From Paenibacillus puerhi (lineage in GTDB: Bacteria > Bacillota > Bacilli > Paenibacillales > NBRC-103111): DNA of 54,220 nt. The translations under genes and the position numbers were made by a program. Below are positions 7,717-16,411 of the stretch, piece by piece (position 1 is the stretch's first letter; every line of letters starts with the position of its first letter). The stretch spans positions 1-54,220 of the forward strand of contig NZ_WUWM01000038.1 of NCBI RefSeq assembly GCF_009846885.1, read 5' to 3'. The notes beneath the pieces are model-generated. The model was not told the DNA's origin. It did not search any database and saw only the letters and a list, made by a program, of their open reading frames with translations.

Positions 7717-9006
7717 CTATTCTAAAAACTCGTATTCGCCGTTGTACAGCTCGACCGCCCACATCGGCATCAGCTCGAATGTCTTTTCGCTAATCACCGG
7801 ACGGTACGCCGGGAACAGCGAAACGATCTGCGATTTATCCTTGTACGGCTGCAGCAGCGCATCAAGCACCTCGCCTCCCGCCAGCAAGGCGTCCTGGCGC
7901 GACAGATTGCGCGAATCCAGCGAGACCGTCGACCGTTCATAACCGGAGACGATATCCTTCTGCAGCGTAACCTTCATAAACCCGATGTTTTCATCACGTG
8001 GATTGATAACAGGGAACGAGCCATAATATTGCCGGAATACATACGCCTGACTGCCCGGCAGGAAACGCTCAGGCACCCGCTGTACCCCATAAGTGCCATT
8101 CCAGCCGCCATGCTGGTTAATGAACGAGACGGCGGTCAGGAGCCCGCCGAGATAGTCGATCCGCGTATCCGTCGCCGGCGCGACCGGGTCCGAGTAGGTC
8201 ATCCAGTGCTGCCCGTTTTTTAACTGCAGCCCCCGCTTGGAGTCCGTATAGATCTCTGAGCCGTCCCGTTCCGTCAGATTCCGCGTCAGGGCCGGATCGA
8301 CGAAGAAGGTACGCTTCAGCTGGTCTACCGTCAGCTGTGAATATCCCATCGTGTAGGCATTCATCGGGAAAGGCTTCTGCGGGATATAAATATCCGATTG
8401 GAATAATTTGTATGGAATATGCGTGCCGACCGCCCCGACGAAACGCTCCTCAATGTCCTTAGTCGTGTAATCCGCCTTGGTGACCTCATACACCACGTTG
8501 GCCGTATCGGTGAACAGAATCGTCCGCACCTCATTATCGGTCTGGGCAAAAATCCAGATTCGCGTGATGACATCATTCTCCATCGGCACATCTTCCTTGA
8601 GCTGAATAATCCGCTTCAACACCTGAAGGGGAAGTCCGTCCCGGAAGCGGACTTCAAGGCCTGGACGCTTGGCCCGCACCTCGTCCCAGTCGATGCCGAG
8701 CGCGACTGCGCTGTTCTTGCGCAGCCCGTCCATATTCCGCTGCTTGACCGTGTTCATAATCTCCGTATATTGCCGGTCGAGCGGATACAGCACCGTGTGC
8801 TGCTGATTGCCCAGATGCACGACGAGCTGGTCCGGGAACAGCATGTCATCCAGCGAAGCCTGGGAGCCGAACATCTCCGTCTTTACATACTCGGCCTCCA
8901 TGGCCGGCTGCTCCGGCTGCGGATAGCTGTAGGACAGCAGATAGCTTTGCAGCAGGCTCAGCAGGACGAGCAGCGTCAGGGCAACCGTCTTCAGCTTCTC
9001 CATCAT
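7717..9006 (-). CDS. walH: WalK regulatory protein WalH (YycH)
   Basis: The 429-residue protein has one N-terminal membrane helix (about 5-25, KTVALTLLVLLSLLQSYLLS) and a long extracytoplasmic YycH region. Its ATG overlaps the walK stop (ATGA), which indicates translational coupling. WalH and WalI form the membrane complex that dampens WalK signalling. The sequence diverges strongly between genera, so the call rests on topology, length and position. Confidence 0.92.
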   Translation of the reverse strand: MMEKLKTVALTLLVLLSLLQSYLLSYSYPQPEQPAMEAEYVKTEMFGSQASLDDMLFPDQLVVHLGNQQHTVLYPLDRQYTEIMNTVKQRNMDGLRKNSAVALGIDWDEVRAKRPGLEVRFRDGLPLQVLKRIIQLKEDVPMENDVITRIWIFAQTDNEVRTILFTDTANVVYEVTKADYTTKDIEERFVGAVGTHIPYKLFQSDIYIPQKPFPMNAYTMGYSQLTVDQLKRTFFVDPALTRNLTERDGSEIYTDSKRGLQLKNGQHWMTYSDPVAPATDTRIDYLGGLLTAVSFINQHGGWNGTYGVQRVPERFLPGSQAYVFRQYYGSFPVINPRDENIGFMKVTLQKDIVSGYERSTVSLDSRNLSRQDALLAGGEVLDALLQPYKDKSQIVSLFPAYRPVISEKTFELMPMWAVELYNGEYEFLE

Positions 9007-10856
9007 AGGACTGCCTCCTCATGGTGGTAAGGGAGCGTAAACGTCACCTTGGTCCCTTGACCGAGCTCTGACTCCAATTGGATAGATCCTCCATGCGCTT
9101 TGACTATTTCCCGGGCAATCGATAACCCAAGCCCTGTGCCCCCCATCGACCGAGAACGAGCCTTATCCACGCGGTAAAAGCGCTCGAAGATGCGGGATAA
9201 ATCCTTGCGCGGTATTCCGATCCCGTCATCCTGTACCGACACTTCCAGCCTGGCCTCATCCGGACAGCCCCCATGAATGACGATATGACCGCCCTCTGGC
9301 GTATACTTGATCGCGTTGGATACCAGGTTGTCCAGCACCTGATCGATCCGGTCGCGGTCAAGCAGGATGCTGCGTACGCCAGGCTCCACTTCCACGTCAA
9401 TCGCGATACGGCGCTGCTCCAGCTGGAACGAGAAACGGTCCGCTACCTCCTCCAGCATCTCCGTCACATCCGTCTTATCTTTGGCAATAGTCACCCGTCG
9501 CGAATCCAGCCTGGAGAGCTGCAGCAGATCGTTCACCAGGCGGATCATCCGCTCCGTTTCGTTGTGGGCGACTCCGACGAATTTGCCGGCAAGCTGCGGA
9601 TCCTCAAGCGCCCCATCCTCAAGCGCCTCCAGGTAACTCTTGATCGTCGTGAGCGGCGTCCGCAGCTCATGCGAGACATTGGCTACGAACTCCCTCCGCG
9701 ACTGCTCCAGCTTCTCCTGGCCCGTCACATCCTGCAGCACCGCGATCGTGCCTGCCGCTCCCCGGCCCTTGCTGTGGAGCGTCGTATACGTAACCCGCAC
9801 GGAGAGCGGATCCTCCTCCTCATGCGAGTATTGCAGCAGAGTCGTATGATCCTCGCTAGCCTCCAGCTGGCGGGCAATATCCGGCGTAATCCCGAGCAGC
9901 TCGGCGAGCGGCATGCCGAACGTCGTATCCTCATTGACCTTCAAGAGCTGCTTGGCCCGCCTATTGATCAAAATGACCCGTCCGTTATCGTCGGAGGCGA
10001 TTAGCCCATCGTTCATATTGGCCAATATCGAAGCCAGCTTCTCCTTCTCTTCTTCATTCAGAGTAAGCGCCTCCTGGAGCCGTTCCATCATGAAGTTGAA
10101 CGCTTGCCCCAGCTGCCCGAGCTCATCCTGTCCCATGATGAGCACCTTCTCGTCGAACCGTCCCTCGGCCACCCGGCCGGCCTGCTTGGTCAGCGCCTTG
10201 ATCGGATTCGTGATCGTCGCCGACAGCATGACTCCCAGCACAGCCGTCATAGCCAGCGCGATCAGCGTTCCTGTAATAAAGAACCGGTTGATCCGGTTCA
10301 GCGTAATGTAGACGTCTTCCATCGAGGAGACGATGTAAACTGCCCCGATATATTTCGTCCCTGACCCGACAGGCTTCGCGATCACCAGCTTCCGTACCCC
10401 GCCCGCATCGGTAAAGGTACGCTGGTTCTCCTTGATGCCCTGCAGCGCCCGGGTGACTTCCGTCTGCGTGTTTTTGCTGCCGATAACCGACTTATTCGTT
10501 TCCAGCGAGGTCGTCACGACAAGCCCGTTGGCATCGATGACCTGAATCTCGGCCTGCATGCTGGCGAACAGGCTGTTGACCACCTGATTCAAGTCTGCAT
10601 AAGTCCGCTTCGGTTCACGCTCGCTTCCGCTGCCCTTGACGGCATCCTGGCTCTGATTCTCGACCAGGTAATTTTCCGCGTACTGGGCCAGCAGCATGGC
10701 CGTGCTGTTCATATTGTCGATGAAATCCCTCTTCAGCGAAGCCTCCAGCGTCTGGGTAAAATAAACGGCGATCAGCTGCATCGCAATCATGATCATCAGC
10801 AGATAAATAATGATCAGCTTGGCCTGAATGGATTGAAAAAAACGGATGTTTCTCAT
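9003..10856 (-). CDS. walK: Cell-wall sensor histidine kinase WalK
   Basis: The protein (617 residues from ATG 10856) has two membrane helices (about 12-34 and 190-213) flanking an extracytoplasmic sensor domain, then HAMP, PAS (about 270-385), a HisKA domain with phospho-acceptor His396 in ANVSHELRTPLTTI, and a HATPase domain with the N, G1 (DDGIGIP) and G2 (GTGLGLS) boxes. WalK controls autolysin genes in response to cell-wall state and is essential in many Bacillales. I preferred ATG 10856 over GTG 10868 because GGGCGGTG lies 9 bp before it and the start then resembles that of Bacillus WalK. Confidence 0.95.
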   Translation of the reverse strand: MRNIRFFQSIQAKLIIIYLLMIMIAMQLIAVYFTQTLEASLKRDFIDNMNSTAMLLAQYAENYLVENQSQDAVKGSGSEREPKRTYADLNQVVNSLFASMQAEIQVIDANGLVVTTSLETNKSVIGSKNTQTEVTRALQGIKENQRTFTDAGGVRKLVIAKPVGSGTKYIGAVYIVSSMEDVYITLNRINRFFITGTLIALAMTAVLGVMLSATITNPIKALTKQAGRVAEGRFDEKVLIMGQDELGQLGQAFNFMMERLQEALTLNEEEKEKLASILANMNDGLIASDDNGRVILINRRAKQLLKVNEDTTFGMPLAELLGITPDIARQLEASEDHTTLLQYSHEEEDPLSVRVTYTTLHSKGRGAAGTIAVLQDVTGQEKLEQSRREFVANVSHELRTPLTTIKSYLEALEDGALEDPQLAGKFVGVAHNETERMIRLVNDLLQLSRLDSRRVTIAKDKTDVTEMLEEVADRFSFQLEQRRIAIDVEVEPGVRSILLDRDRIDQVLDNLVSNAIKYTPEGGHIVIHGGCPDEARLEVSVQDDGIGIPRKDLSRIFERFYRVDKARSRSMGGTGLGLSIAREIVKAHGGSIQLESELGQGTKVTFTLPYHHEEAVL

Positions 10857-10880
10857 CGTCCGCAGCACCGCCCGTTCACG

Positions 10881-11618
10881 CTAGTACCCGCCTGCGCCAT
10901 TCTTCGCATTCCGCATCATGTACCCGAGACCCCTGCGGGTAATGATATACTCCGGCCGGCTCGGATCATCCTCCAGCTTCTCCCGCAGCCGGCGGATCGT
11001 CACATCGACCGTCCGCACATCGCCGAAGTACTCGAAGCCCCATACCGCCTGAAGCAAATGCTCGCGAGTCATAACCTTGCCGCTATGGCGAGCCAGGTAC
11101 TGCACCAGCTCGAACTCGCGATGGGTCAAGTCCAGCGGCGCTCCGTCCTTATAGACCACGTACATGTCCGTATCGATAAACAGACTTTGAATACGCAAGC
11201 CCTGGCGCGCCGTCTCCTCAGCCCCGCCCGTCCCGCCTCCAACAGCCGAGGCCGTTTTCTGCTGTCTGCGCAGATGGGCCTTTACCCGGGCCAGCAGCTC
11301 CCGCGTTCCGAACGGCTTGGTCACATAATCATCCGCTCCCAGCTCAAGCCCGAGCACCTTGTCGATCTCATTATCCTTGGCCGTGAGCATGATGATCGGC
11401 GTGTTCAGCTTGGCTCTTACCTCCCGGCACACGTCCATCCCGTCCTTGACAGGCAGCATCAGATCGAGCAGGATGAGGTCCGGGCTCTCCGAGTACGCCA
11501 GATCGACCGCCGTTCCGCCGTCATAGGCGAGGATAACCTCATGGCCCTCCTTCTCCAGGTTAAACTTCAATATATCGGCAATCGGTTGTTCGTCGTCTAC
11601 CACTAATATTTTTGCCAT
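10881..11618 (-). CDS. walR: Cell-wall response regulator WalR
   Basis: The 245-residue OmpR/PhoB-type response regulator has a receiver domain with acidic pair Asp8-Asp9, phospho-acceptor Asp52 ([11 protein letters not shown]) and Lys in MLTAKD. The C-terminal winged helix ends [15 protein letters not shown] 11618 gives [10 protein letters not shown], the family's usual start. The open frame extends 17 codons upstream without support. WalR is the first gene of the walRKHIJ operon and is separated from the upstream M23 gene by a strong terminator, so it has its own promoter. Confidence 0.96.
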   Translation of the reverse strand: MAKILVVDDEQPIADILKFNLEKEGHEVILAYDGGTAVDLAYSESPDLILLDLMLPVKDGMDVCREVRAKLNTPIIMLTAKDNEIDKVLGLELGADDYVTKPFGTRELLARVKAHLRRQQKTASAVGGGTGGAEETARQGLRIQSLFIDTDMYVVYKDGAPLDLTHREFELVQYLARHSGKVMTREHLLQAVWGFEYFGDVRTVDVTIRRLREKLEDDPSRPEYIITRRGLGYMMRNAKNGAGGY

Positions 11619-11692
11619 GGTACGTCCCACCCGCCTGTCTCTAACAGTCTCTTGCAATTCCAGGTTCATTCTATTTATTTTACCATATTCTC

Positions 11693-11753
11693 ATGCAAAA
11701 AGAGACATGGACCCCGCATTTCCTGCGGCTTCCATGTCTCTATCTTTTTATTC
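11693..11753 (-). terminator. Terminator of the LysM/M23 gene, upstream of walR
   Basis: AGAGACATGGA pairs perfectly with TCCATGTCTCT, with a small inner CCGCA/TGCGG stem, and a T-run follows on the minus strand. It separates the peptidase gene from the wal operon. Confidence 0.85.
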
Positions 11754-11778
11754 CTTCCAAGTGGTTTGAACGGATCTA

Positions 11779-13350
11779 TCAGCGGTTAAGAAACTTTAGA
11801 GGATTCTGCGGGGAATCGTTGCTCCGTATCTCGAAGTGCAGATGCACGCCGGTAGAATCTCCGGTGCTGCCCATAATCCCGATCTTCTCGCCTTTCTCCA
11901 CGATAGCGCCCTTGGTCGTCAAAATCTTGCTCAGATGTCCGTATAACGTCGTATATCCGTTCAGATGATCGATAATGATATAATTGCCGTAATCGCTCTT
12001 CGAGCCGGCCGCGATCACCTTGCCGTTATCTGCCGCCATGATGTTCTTGTTGCCCGTAATATCGATGCCCTTATGGAAAGCGCCCCAGCGGGTGCCGAAC
12101 GTACTTGAAATATTGGCAGACAGCACAGGCCAAGCAAACTTGCCCGTACCCTCTCCTTTAATAACTTTGGTCCCGCGCTTAATCACGGCCTTCACCGGCT
12201 GATTCACGATGTTCTCGTTCAGCACCGTTTCTTCTTCCAGCATTCCATTCACCTTGGTCAGCTGGAACGTGACCGTCTTGAGTCCATTCTTGCCGTTCGT
12301 GAGCGTCTGCGTCACACCGAGGCGCATCGTATCGTCCTGCACGTATTCCGTATCATGCTGAATCTCCTGATTCTCGACGACCTTCTCTACCGTACGGACG
12401 GCCAGCGCCGGCTGCAGAACCGTCAGGTCAAGCTGCTGCCCGACCTTGATCATATCGTTAGTAACCGACGGGTTGTTTTGATAGATGACCTGCTTCGGGA
12501 TATCCAGTTTTTTCGCGATGCAGGATACGCAGTCGCCTTCCTCCACCGTATACTTCGTAGGAGCGATATTGCCCGTCTCCAGCTTCTTCTGGAGATCCTC
12601 CGGCTCCATCAAGTCTTCTTCCTTAATGCGAATCTCCTTCATCTCGACCTGCTGCACGAAATCAGCCTTCAATAGCTCCGTAGATACCGGAGTTTCCTTG
12701 GCGGACGCAACAGACAGAATACCTACCTTGCCCGATTCCTTCTTCTTGCCGAGAGAGGCTACCGCGTTCGCTTTCATCTGCTCGAGCATCGTTTGCACCG
12801 CTGCCTCATCCTTAAGAACGCCCATCGGCTTGCCGTCTACCAGCAGCTCTACCCCTACCGGATACGTGCTGAAAAAACCGCCCAGCCGATCCAGGACAGC
12901 CTGATCATCCGTCTGCTCGTTGAAAGCCTTTTCATGCTTTAATTCGATCCGGGGCTCCATAACGACAACTCTGACATCGGAAGTGCCTTTGGATAGCTCG
13001 CTGCGCTTCTCCTGCTTGAATTGCTCGATCTTGGCCGGATTCGCTACAATCCCGATCTCCTCGCCATTGACGATGACCTGGTAATAATCCACCATGCTCG
13101 CCTGTACATAATGATGGCCGCTCCACACCACGGCGATCATTAAACCGAAAGCGGCAGCCGACTTCCCGAACAACCATTTATGTTGACGGATGCGCTCCAC
13201 AATCGTCGCGTTACCGTGTTCTTCCTTGTGATCATTGGATTCTGTCCTGGAGTGTTCAGTCAAGCTGTTTGACCGATCTCCTGAACCTATGGAACGCAGC
13301 TTGTCCAATAGGCTTCTGAACCGATCCTTTCCCTTGTTGAATACTGTCAT
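11779..13350 (-). CDS. Membrane-anchored LysM/G5/M23 metallopeptidase
   Basis: The 523-residue protein has a charged N-terminus, one membrane helix (about 62-80), an uncharacterised region (90-250), a LysM domain (about 267-310), a G5 domain (about 313-395) and a C-terminal M23 peptidase domain (about 416-512). The zinc ligands are His426, Asp430 (HKGID) and His505 (HLHFE), with His472 (YGHL) as catalytic base. The active site is complete. M23 enzymes cut peptidoglycan cross-links. With LysM and G5 it is anchored to the wall outside the cell. A ribosome site AAAAGGAG stands 6 bp before the ATG. Its place next to walR makes WalR control plausible, but I could not find a convincing WalR box. 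Confidence 0.92.
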   Translation of the reverse strand: MTVFNKGKDRFRSLLDKLRSIGSGDRSNSLTEHSRTESNDHKEEHGNATIVERIRQHKWLFGKSAAAFGLMIAVVWSGHHYVQASMVDYYQVIVNGEEIGIVANPAKIEQFKQEKRSELSKGTSDVRVVVMEPRIELKHEKAFNEQTDDQAVLDRLGGFFSTYPVGVELLVDGKPMGVLKDEAAVQTMLEQMKANAVASLGKKKESGKVGILSVASAKETPVSTELLKADFVQQVEMKEIRIKEEDLMEPEDLQKKLETGNIAPTKYTVEEGDCVSCIAKKLDIPKQVIYQNNPSVTNDMIKVGQQLDLTVLQPALAVRTVEKVVENQEIQHDTEYVQDDTMRLGVTQTLTNGKNGLKTVTFQLTKVNGMLEEETVLNENIVNQPVKAVIKRGTKVIKGEGTGKFAWPVLSANISSTFGTRWGAFHKGIDITGNKNIMAADNGKVIAAGSKSDYGNYIIIDHLNGYTTLYGHLSKILTTKGAIVEKGEKIGIMGSTGDSTGVHLHFEIRSNDSPQNPLKFLNR

Positions 13351-13712
13351 GTTTTTCTCCTTTTAAGCCGTTTTTTGCCGCATTCGACCTGTCGACACTT
13401 GCCAATAGCCTCTGACGCTGCTAGCGTCGAGCGCCGTATCCCTTGCTCTGCGAGCGATATCCGAGATGCCGACTCTTGGGAACTGTACGCAGAACGCTCA
13501 AAGCTGCAACTCGCAACGGAACATCCGCCGCATCTGCTGCAACCCGGGTTGCTCACGACCTGCACATAAAAACACCTAAAATTGGGACAATAACCATGAT
13601 GCTAAATTTATAGCCTTAATAAATTTACCACATTGTCTCTACTTATTTCAACAAAATTGTATATTATACCACACTCTGATTAAAAAACGTGGCAGGAGCG
13701 TGAAGGGAAGCG
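13351..13712. other. Divergent intergenic region with structured minus-strand leader
   Basis: The gap separates the leftward M23 gene from a rightward small gene. Its GC-rich half (about 13381-13565) can fold on either strand: GACGCT-GCT-AGCGTC at 13414-13428 and the 14-bp palindrome GCAACCCGGGTTGC at 13539-13552. A minus-strand frame from GTG 13565 ends with an ATGA overlap on the peptidase start. The half nearer 13620-13680 is AT-rich and holds the likely promoters, including TATAAT on the minus strand at 13662-13667. I could not match a known riboswitch. Confidence 0.4.
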
Positions 13713-13973
13713 ATGGAAAACTTAACAGCATATTTTGACAATCAAAGCGATTTGGAGCTTGCGGCCGCGGCTCTCCGGGAGCAGGGAGCGGTCGATATCA
13801 AGACGGCGGCCGCCGATTCTCCGGACAACGGCTTTATGGATGGGCAGCCTCACTCCCTGCAGGCTGGAGCCCTGGAGCACTCCGCCCCGCTGAACCGTCT
13901 GCAGGTCGTGGTGGAATCCTCCAGACGCCGGCAAGCGGAGGATACCATCGCCCACTGGGGCGGTAAACTGTAA
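13713..13973 (+). CDS. Small protein of unknown function
   Basis: The 86-residue acidic protein starts MENLTAYFDNQSDLELAAAALREQ and ends with a basic stretch and HWGGKL. The opening resembles the ferredoxin-like fold of small stress proteins that bend on residue pairs such as DLELA, but I cannot name the family with confidence. GAAGGGAAG lies just before the ATG. It ends at a strong shared hairpin and faces a membrane protein gene on the other strand. No membrane helix or signal is seen. Confidence 0.65.
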   Translation: MENLTAYFDNQSDLELAAAALREQGAVDIKTAAADSPDNGFMDGQPHSLQAGALEHSAPLNRLQVVVESSRRRQAEDTIAHWGGKL

Positions 13974-14001
13974 GCTGCAAGCGGCTGTCCAGCCCGCAAC
14001 A

Positions 14002-14040
14002 AAACGCCCTGAAGCGTCAAGACTGCGCTTCAGGGCGTTT
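14002..14040. terminator. Bidirectional terminator
   Basis: AAACGCCCTGAAGCG (14002-14016) pairs perfectly with CGCTTCAGGGCGTTT (14026-14040). The 15-bp stem carries A and T tails on its two sides and serves both converging genes. Its last bases overlap the stop of the minus-strand gene. Confidence 0.9.
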
Positions 14041-14734
14041 CTATGATGGCGAGCAAGTCGCGGTATTCTTCGGGCTTCAGATGCTTTTGCAGGATATTCT
14101 CCACTTCCTTCATCTCCGCTGCGGTCAAACCGTCCTCCATCAGTCGGGAGATATGCTGCATATCCTCCGGCGGCACTCGGGACACGAGCGTCGAGAAAAT
14201 CTTTCCCTTCGCCTGATCGGACAGCTGATCCTTCTTCTTCGCGAAGTCTTCCCCCGACACGACGACGCGCCGTTCCTCCTCGGCTGCATCTGTCGTTGCC
14301 GCTGTTCCGCTCTGCCCCGTCTGGCGGCTCCATACGGCAACGGCGTCCTCCGGGACCCGATAAGGGTCGCTTTGCGCCGCCGGCGGCTTGCCAGCGGCGT
14401 CCTTTTGATGGGAGCCCGTCCCCGCTTTCGTGGAATCAGGCGTCCCGTTAGCAGCGACAGCCAGCTCCTGTTTCTTATCAGTACCGGAGCCGGAGCCTCC
14501 TTCGGCCATGTCCCGGCCACCCCGAGCGGCATCAGCCACAGGCCCGATTCCTCCGGCCAAGCGGCTTACGAATGGCCCCCATTCGATCTTGGCCGACGCC
14601 GGACGTTCGATATGCAGCTGCTCCAGAATCAGATCCACATACGTATTCACCGCCATAAACGTAAATGCCACACAGCAGCCCGCGGTCACTAGCGCACTCA
14701 CCGCAAGCTTTGCCAGCCATTTTAATCCTCTCAC
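14030..14734 (-). CDS. Single-pass membrane protein of unknown function
   Basis: The 234-residue protein has one N-terminal membrane helix (about 9-31), a low-complexity Gly/Ser/Ala/Pro linker (about 70-150) and a charged helical C-terminal domain (EEERRVVVSGEDFAKKKDQL onward, about 152-232). Such a layout suggests an envelope or spore-coat-associated protein anchored by its N-terminus, in line with similar proteins in spore formers, but I do not recognise a named family. It stands alone between the bidirectional terminator and purA. Confidence 0.7.
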   Translation of the reverse strand: MRGLKWLAKLAVSALVTAGCCVAFTFMAVNTYVDLILEQLHIERPASAKIEWGPFVSRLAGGIGPVADAARGGRDMAEGGSGSGTDKKQELAVAANGTPDSTKAGTGSHQKDAAGKPPAAQSDPYRVPEDAVAVWSRQTGQSGTAATTDAAEEERRVVVSGEDFAKKKDQLSDQAKGKIFSTLVSRVPPEDMQHISRLMEDGLTAAEMKEVENILQKHLKPEEYRDLLAIIETP

Positions 14735-14814
14735 TTCCGTTCATCTCCCCTTCCTGCCCTCGGTAGCCGTTACGTTCAGTATTGACCTTTTTCTGGGAAA
14801 TCAACCGAAGGAAG

Positions 14815-14846
14815 CAAGAAAAAAGAAGCGAACCCAGGGGCCCGCT
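14815..14846 (-). terminator. Terminator of purA
   Basis: On the minus strand AGCGGGCCC can pair with GGGTTCGCT (two G-U pairs) and TCTTTTTT follows. Confidence 0.75.
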
Positions 14847-14869
14847 CCTTCGATATAGAATTCCATTGA

Positions 14870-16153
14870 TTAATAAATCGGCTTTACCAGATTGGTCTGC
14901 TCGCGGTTGCGCCCGACCGAGAAGATAGCGATCGGGATACCGGTCAGCTCCGACACCCTGTCCAGGTAACGGCGGGCGTTCGCCGGAAGCTCCTCCAGAC
15001 TGCGGACGCCGCTCAGATCCTCGCTCCAGCCCGGCAGCTCCTCATAGACCGCTTCGCATTCGGCCAGCATCTTCAGGCTCGCCGGATAGTGCTCGATAAC
15101 CTCGCCGCGATACTTGTAGGACGTGCAGATCTTAACCGTCTCGAGGCCGGCAAGCACGTCCAGCGAGTTGAGGGACAACCCTGTAATTCCGCTGACACGG
15201 CGGGCATGGCGCACAACCACGCTGTCGAACCAGCCTACACGGCGGGGACGCCCGGTCACGGTGCCGTATTCATGGCCGCGCTCCCGGATCCAGTCGCCGG
15301 TCTCATTCAACTGCTCGGTCGGGAACGGACCGTCTCCGACACGCGTCGTGTACGATTTGGCCACACCGATGACCTGCTGTATCTTCGCCGGTCCGACGCC
15401 CGAGCCGATGCACACGCCGCCAGCCGATGGATTGGAGGAGGTAACGTAAGGATAGGTGCCTTGGTCGATGTCGAGCATCACGCCTTGGGCGCCTTCAAAC
15501 AATACCTTCCTGCCCTCATCGATCAGATCGTTCAGCACGACCGACGTATCGGCGACATACTTGCGGATGCGTTCGGCGTATCCGAGGTATTCCGTGAGGA
15601 TGGAATCCGCATCCAGCCCCTTGGAGCCGTATACCTGCTCGATCATCACGTTCTTCTCAGCCACGATATGGCGCACCTTGCGTTCGAATTCCTCCGCGTC
15701 CAGCAGATCGGCGATCCGAATGCCGTTGCGTGCCGCTTTGTCCATATAGCAGGGACCTATTCCCTTGCGGGTCGTTCCGATCTTGTTATCGCCCTTGCGC
15801 TCCTCCTCAAGCCCGTCAAGCAGAAGATGGTACGGCATGATCACATGCGCCCTGTCGCTGATCTTCAGGTTATCCGAGCTGAAGCCGTTGTCGTGAATAT
15901 ATTGAATTTCTTCCAGCAATGCGCCCGGATTAATAACCATGCCGTTCCCGATCACACAAACCTTGTCTTGGTAGAAAATACCGGATGGAATCATCGTCAG
16001 CTTATATTTCTTGTCATTGATAAGAATCGTATGCCCTGCATTATTACCACCTTGATAACGCGCTACAACCTCTGCGGACTCCGCCAGAAAATCGGTAATC
16101 TTTCCTTTTCCTTCGTCTCCCCATTGGGTTCCGACAACTACTACCGTTGACAT
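14870..16153 (-). CDS. purA: Adenylosuccinate synthase
   Basis: The 427-residue protein is full length and begins [20 protein letters not shown], the GTP-binding P-loop of the family. It also has the GNNAGHTI motif and the C-terminal block ending [11 protein letters not shown]. PurA joins IMP and aspartate with GTP hydrolysis to form adenylosuccinate, the first committed step to AMP. It is a single-gene transcription unit with its own terminator and a PurR-type operator upstream. Confidence 0.98.
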   Translation of the reverse strand: MSTVVVVGTQWGDEGKGKITDFLAESAEVVARYQGGNNAGHTILINDKKYKLTMIPSGIFYQDKVCVIGNGMVINPGALLEEIQYIHDNGFSSDNLKISDRAHVIMPYHLLLDGLEEERKGDNKIGTTRKGIGPCYMDKAARNGIRIADLLDAEEFERKVRHIVAEKNVMIEQVYGSKGLDADSILTEYLGYAERIRKYVADTSVVLNDLIDEGRKVLFEGAQGVMLDIDQGTYPYVTSSNPSAGGVCIGSGVGPAKIQQVIGVAKSYTTRVGDGPFPTEQLNETGDWIRERGHEYGTVTGRPRRVGWFDSVVVRHARRVSGITGLSLNSLDVLAGLETVKICTSYKYRGEVIEHYPASLKMLAECEAVYEELPGWSEDLSGVRSLEELPANARRYLDRVSELTGIPIAIFSVGRNREQTNLVKPIY

Positions 16154-16219
16154 TTCGCACTACCCCCGCGAGGTGGAAACCACCCATTGATTTGCCCTAT
16201 AGGCGCTTTTAACATGACT

Positions 16220-16288
16220 AGTTTAGCAGTCGCGGGTAGCAAAGTCAATAAAGACGAACAATTTCCAGTGATAATCATTCATTGTTCG
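16220..16288 (-). promoter_or_regulatory. purA promoter with PurR-type operator
   Basis: On the minus strand TTGACT (16243-16248) and TAAACT (16220-16225) are spaced 17 bp. Immediately upstream CGAACAAT (16255-16262) and ATTGTTCG (16281-16288) form a perfect inverted repeat with an 18-bp spacer. This matches the paired PurBoxes, with central CGAA, through which Bacillus PurR represses purA when purines are plentiful and PRPP is low. PurR itself is not in the window. Confidence 0.85.
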
Positions 16289-16319
16289 GAATACATTCAT
16301 TAAATAGCTGAAATTTCGA

Positions 16320-16350
16320 CAAAAAGAGCGGACCCCTTATCGGAGTCCGC
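16320..16350 (-). terminator. Terminator of the sigma/DUF4179 operon
   Basis: GCGGACTCCG and GGGGTCCGC form the minus-strand stem around a short ATAA loop, followed by TCTTTTTG. Confidence 0.85.
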
Positions 16351-16411
16351 ATATTGGCCTCTGGTCACCCACCTTATCACGCCTCTTTCCTCCCCGCTTT
16401 TGCACCCGCGA

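Noticed and set aside
7989..7999. CACGTG within walH
   Set aside because: The flanks do not match parS; only the 6-bp core is present.
13351..13565. ydaO-type c-di-AMP riboswitch upstream of the M23 gene
   Set aside because: I looked for the conserved ydaO blocks and did not find them.
15089..16150. 353-residue antisense frame over purA
   Set aside because: It is the shadow of a well-conserved purA and has no own ribosome site or recognisable domains.
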